In this document: piece after piece, positions 63,103 to 64,000 of the stretch
How the letters are laid out: every line of letters begins with the position of its first letter
Numbering within the stretch: the stretch's first letter is position 1
DNA from: Candidatus Bartonella washoeensis Sb944nv
Lineage (GTDB): Bacteria > Pseudomonadota > Alphaproteobacteria > Rhizobiales > Rhizobiaceae
Assembly (NCBI RefSeq): GCF_000278135.1
Contig: NZ_JH725025.1
Span: 21,204-85,203, forward strand
Reading direction: 5' to 3'
DNA: 64,000 bases
Position numbers and translations under genes: made by a program
The notes under the pieces: model-generated
Seen by the model: the letters and a program-made list of their open reading frames with translations, nothing else
What the model was told of the DNA's origin: nothing
Database searches by the model: none

Positions 63103-64000
63103 ATGACCGATTTAACAACCCTCACAATTGCACAAGCCCGTGATTCTCTTATAAAGAGAGAGTTTAAAGCAACTGAATTAACAGAAGCTTATTTAAAAGC
63201 GATTGAATCAGCAAATCCAACCTTAAATGCTTATGTAGCAATAACAGCAGAACAAGCAAGAAAAATGGCTGCTGAATCAGATAACCGCTTAGCTAGAGGG
63301 CAGGCGGGTATTTTAGAGGGAATTCCATTAGGAATTAAAGATCTTTTTGCAACACAAGGTGTTCATACTCAAGCCTGTTCGCATATCCTTGATGGTTTTA
63401 AGCCGCATTATGAATCAACAGTGACCGCTAATTTATGGCAAGATGGGGCTGTTATGTTAGGTAAACTTAACATGGATGAGTTTGCAATGGGATCCTCTAA
63501 CGAAACATCATATTATGGTCCAGTTATTAGTCCATGGCAAAAAAAAGGCTCCAATGAAAAACTTGTTCCAGGTGGTTCTTCAGGTGGTTCTGCAGCTGCT
63601 GTTGCAGCACGGATTTGTGCTGGTGCAACGGCAACGGATACAGGCGGCTCAATACGTCAGCCAGCTGCATTTACTGGTACAGTAGGAATTAAACCAACTT
63701 ATGGACGTTGTTCACGGTGGGGTGTTATAGCTTTTGCTTCATCACTTGATCAAGCAGGACCTATTGCTAGAGATGTTCGTGATTGTGCTATTTTGCTTAA
63801 ATCAATGGCTTCCTTTGATGAAAAAGATTCTACTTCCGTGAATATACCAGTGCCTGATTATGAGAGATATCTTGGTCAATCAATCAAAGGAATGAAGATT
63901 GGTATTCCGAAAGAGTACCATATGAAAGGAATGTCTTCTGAAATTATCGAGCTCTGGCAAAAAGGAATAAATTGGCTAAAAGAAGCAGGTGCAGAAATTA
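63103..64000 (+). CDS. gatA: Asp-tRNA(Asn)/Glu-tRNA(Gln) amidotransferase subunit A, 3' end cut by window
   Basis: About 299 residues of the amidase subunit are in the window. The Ser-Ser-Lys triad is visible: Lys in [22 protein letters not shown] and the [16 protein letters not shown] motif. YGPVISPW and GLIKPTYGR-like [36 protein letters not shown] follow. It hydrolyses glutamine to supply ammonia for misacylated tRNA. Start ATG 63103. Nothing unusual up to the window edge. Confidence 0.95.
   Translation, partial: MTDLTTLTIAQARDSLIKREFKATELTEAYLKAIESANPTLNAYVAITAEQARKMAAESDNRLARGQAGILEGIPLGIKDLFATQGVHTQACSHILDGFKPHYESTVTANLWQDGAVMLGKLNMDEFAMGSSNETSYYGPVISPWQKKGSNEKLVPGGSSGGSAAAVAARICAGATATDTGGSIRQPAAFTGTVGIKPTYGRCSRWGVIAFASSLDQAGPIARDVRDCAILLKSMASFDEKDSTSVNIPVPDYERYLGQSIKGMKIGIPKEYHMKGMSSEIIELWQKGINWLKEAGAEI

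Overview
The window is AT-rich alphaproteobacterial DNA that I place in Bartonella (Rhizobiales). The basis is the chromosomal gene set on the right (accBC, pyrB next to a metal-site-less pyrC homologue, plsY-dprA-topA-rnr, gatCA) and the Bartonella-like style of the prophage (AntA antirepressors, many toxin-antitoxin pairs). The species cannot be fixed from the sequence alone.

Positions 421-39422 are a defective, P2-like tailed prophage integrated in the 3' end of a tRNA-Thr(TGT) gene. A 16-bp direct repeat that includes the tRNA CCA end bounds it on both sides, and the integrase lies just inside the left end. From left to right it holds: the integrase; a leftward GHKL-ATPase/nuclease protein that looks like defence cargo; a lysis cassette (endolysin, nested Rz/Rz1 spanins, small membrane protein); a mazEF pair; a tail module (D, X, U, tape measure, E/E', tail tube); a 2.5-kb degenerate stretch with a broken Dam methylase; a rightward operon of about 10 kb that is not phage-like; remnants of a second lysis module; a terminase pair whose large subunit is cut short; higBA; two AntA-type antirepressors, each behind a C4-like antisense RNA; hicAB, brnTA, a frameshifted ssb, replication and recombination genes (RuvC-like, ERF remnant, lambda-type exonuclease); and an AlpA/excisionase-like gene beside the tRNA.

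The most unusual part is 14002-25112. Where P2-like head, baseplate and sheath genes would be expected, there is a tightly coupled operon: a PLP aminotransferase, a PaaK-like adenylating enzyme, an ATP-grasp ligase, an ABC exporter (ATPase plus two permeases), a second ATP-grasp ligase, a GSPS-like ATP-grasp and a fatty-acid desaturase, followed by a D-2-hydroxyacid dehydrogenase. Together these suggest a small exported peptide-like metabolite made without an NRPS. Four of the genes carry recent-looking lesions (in-frame amber, A8 slip, T10 slip, 11-bp tandem duplication). The cluster is therefore either decaying or switchable at homopolymers.

The second notable item is the pair of C4-like leaders at about 30.1-30.3 and 31.2-31.4 kb. 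Each contains two short segments complementary to the Shine-Dalgarno region of its own antirepressor, and the pairings co-vary between the copies.

From about 39.5 kb to the end the DNA is ordinary chromosome: accC/accB, a DsbA-family oxidoreductase, glpD, dusA, cobT, an Lrp regulator, a uracil-DNA glycosylase-like protein, a secreted or anchored nuclease, rpmG, rnr, topA, dprA, plsY, pyrC-like, pyrB, an acyl-CoA dehydrogenase-like protein, ruvX, gatC and the start of gatA. Gene density is low between 49.7 and 51.3 kb.
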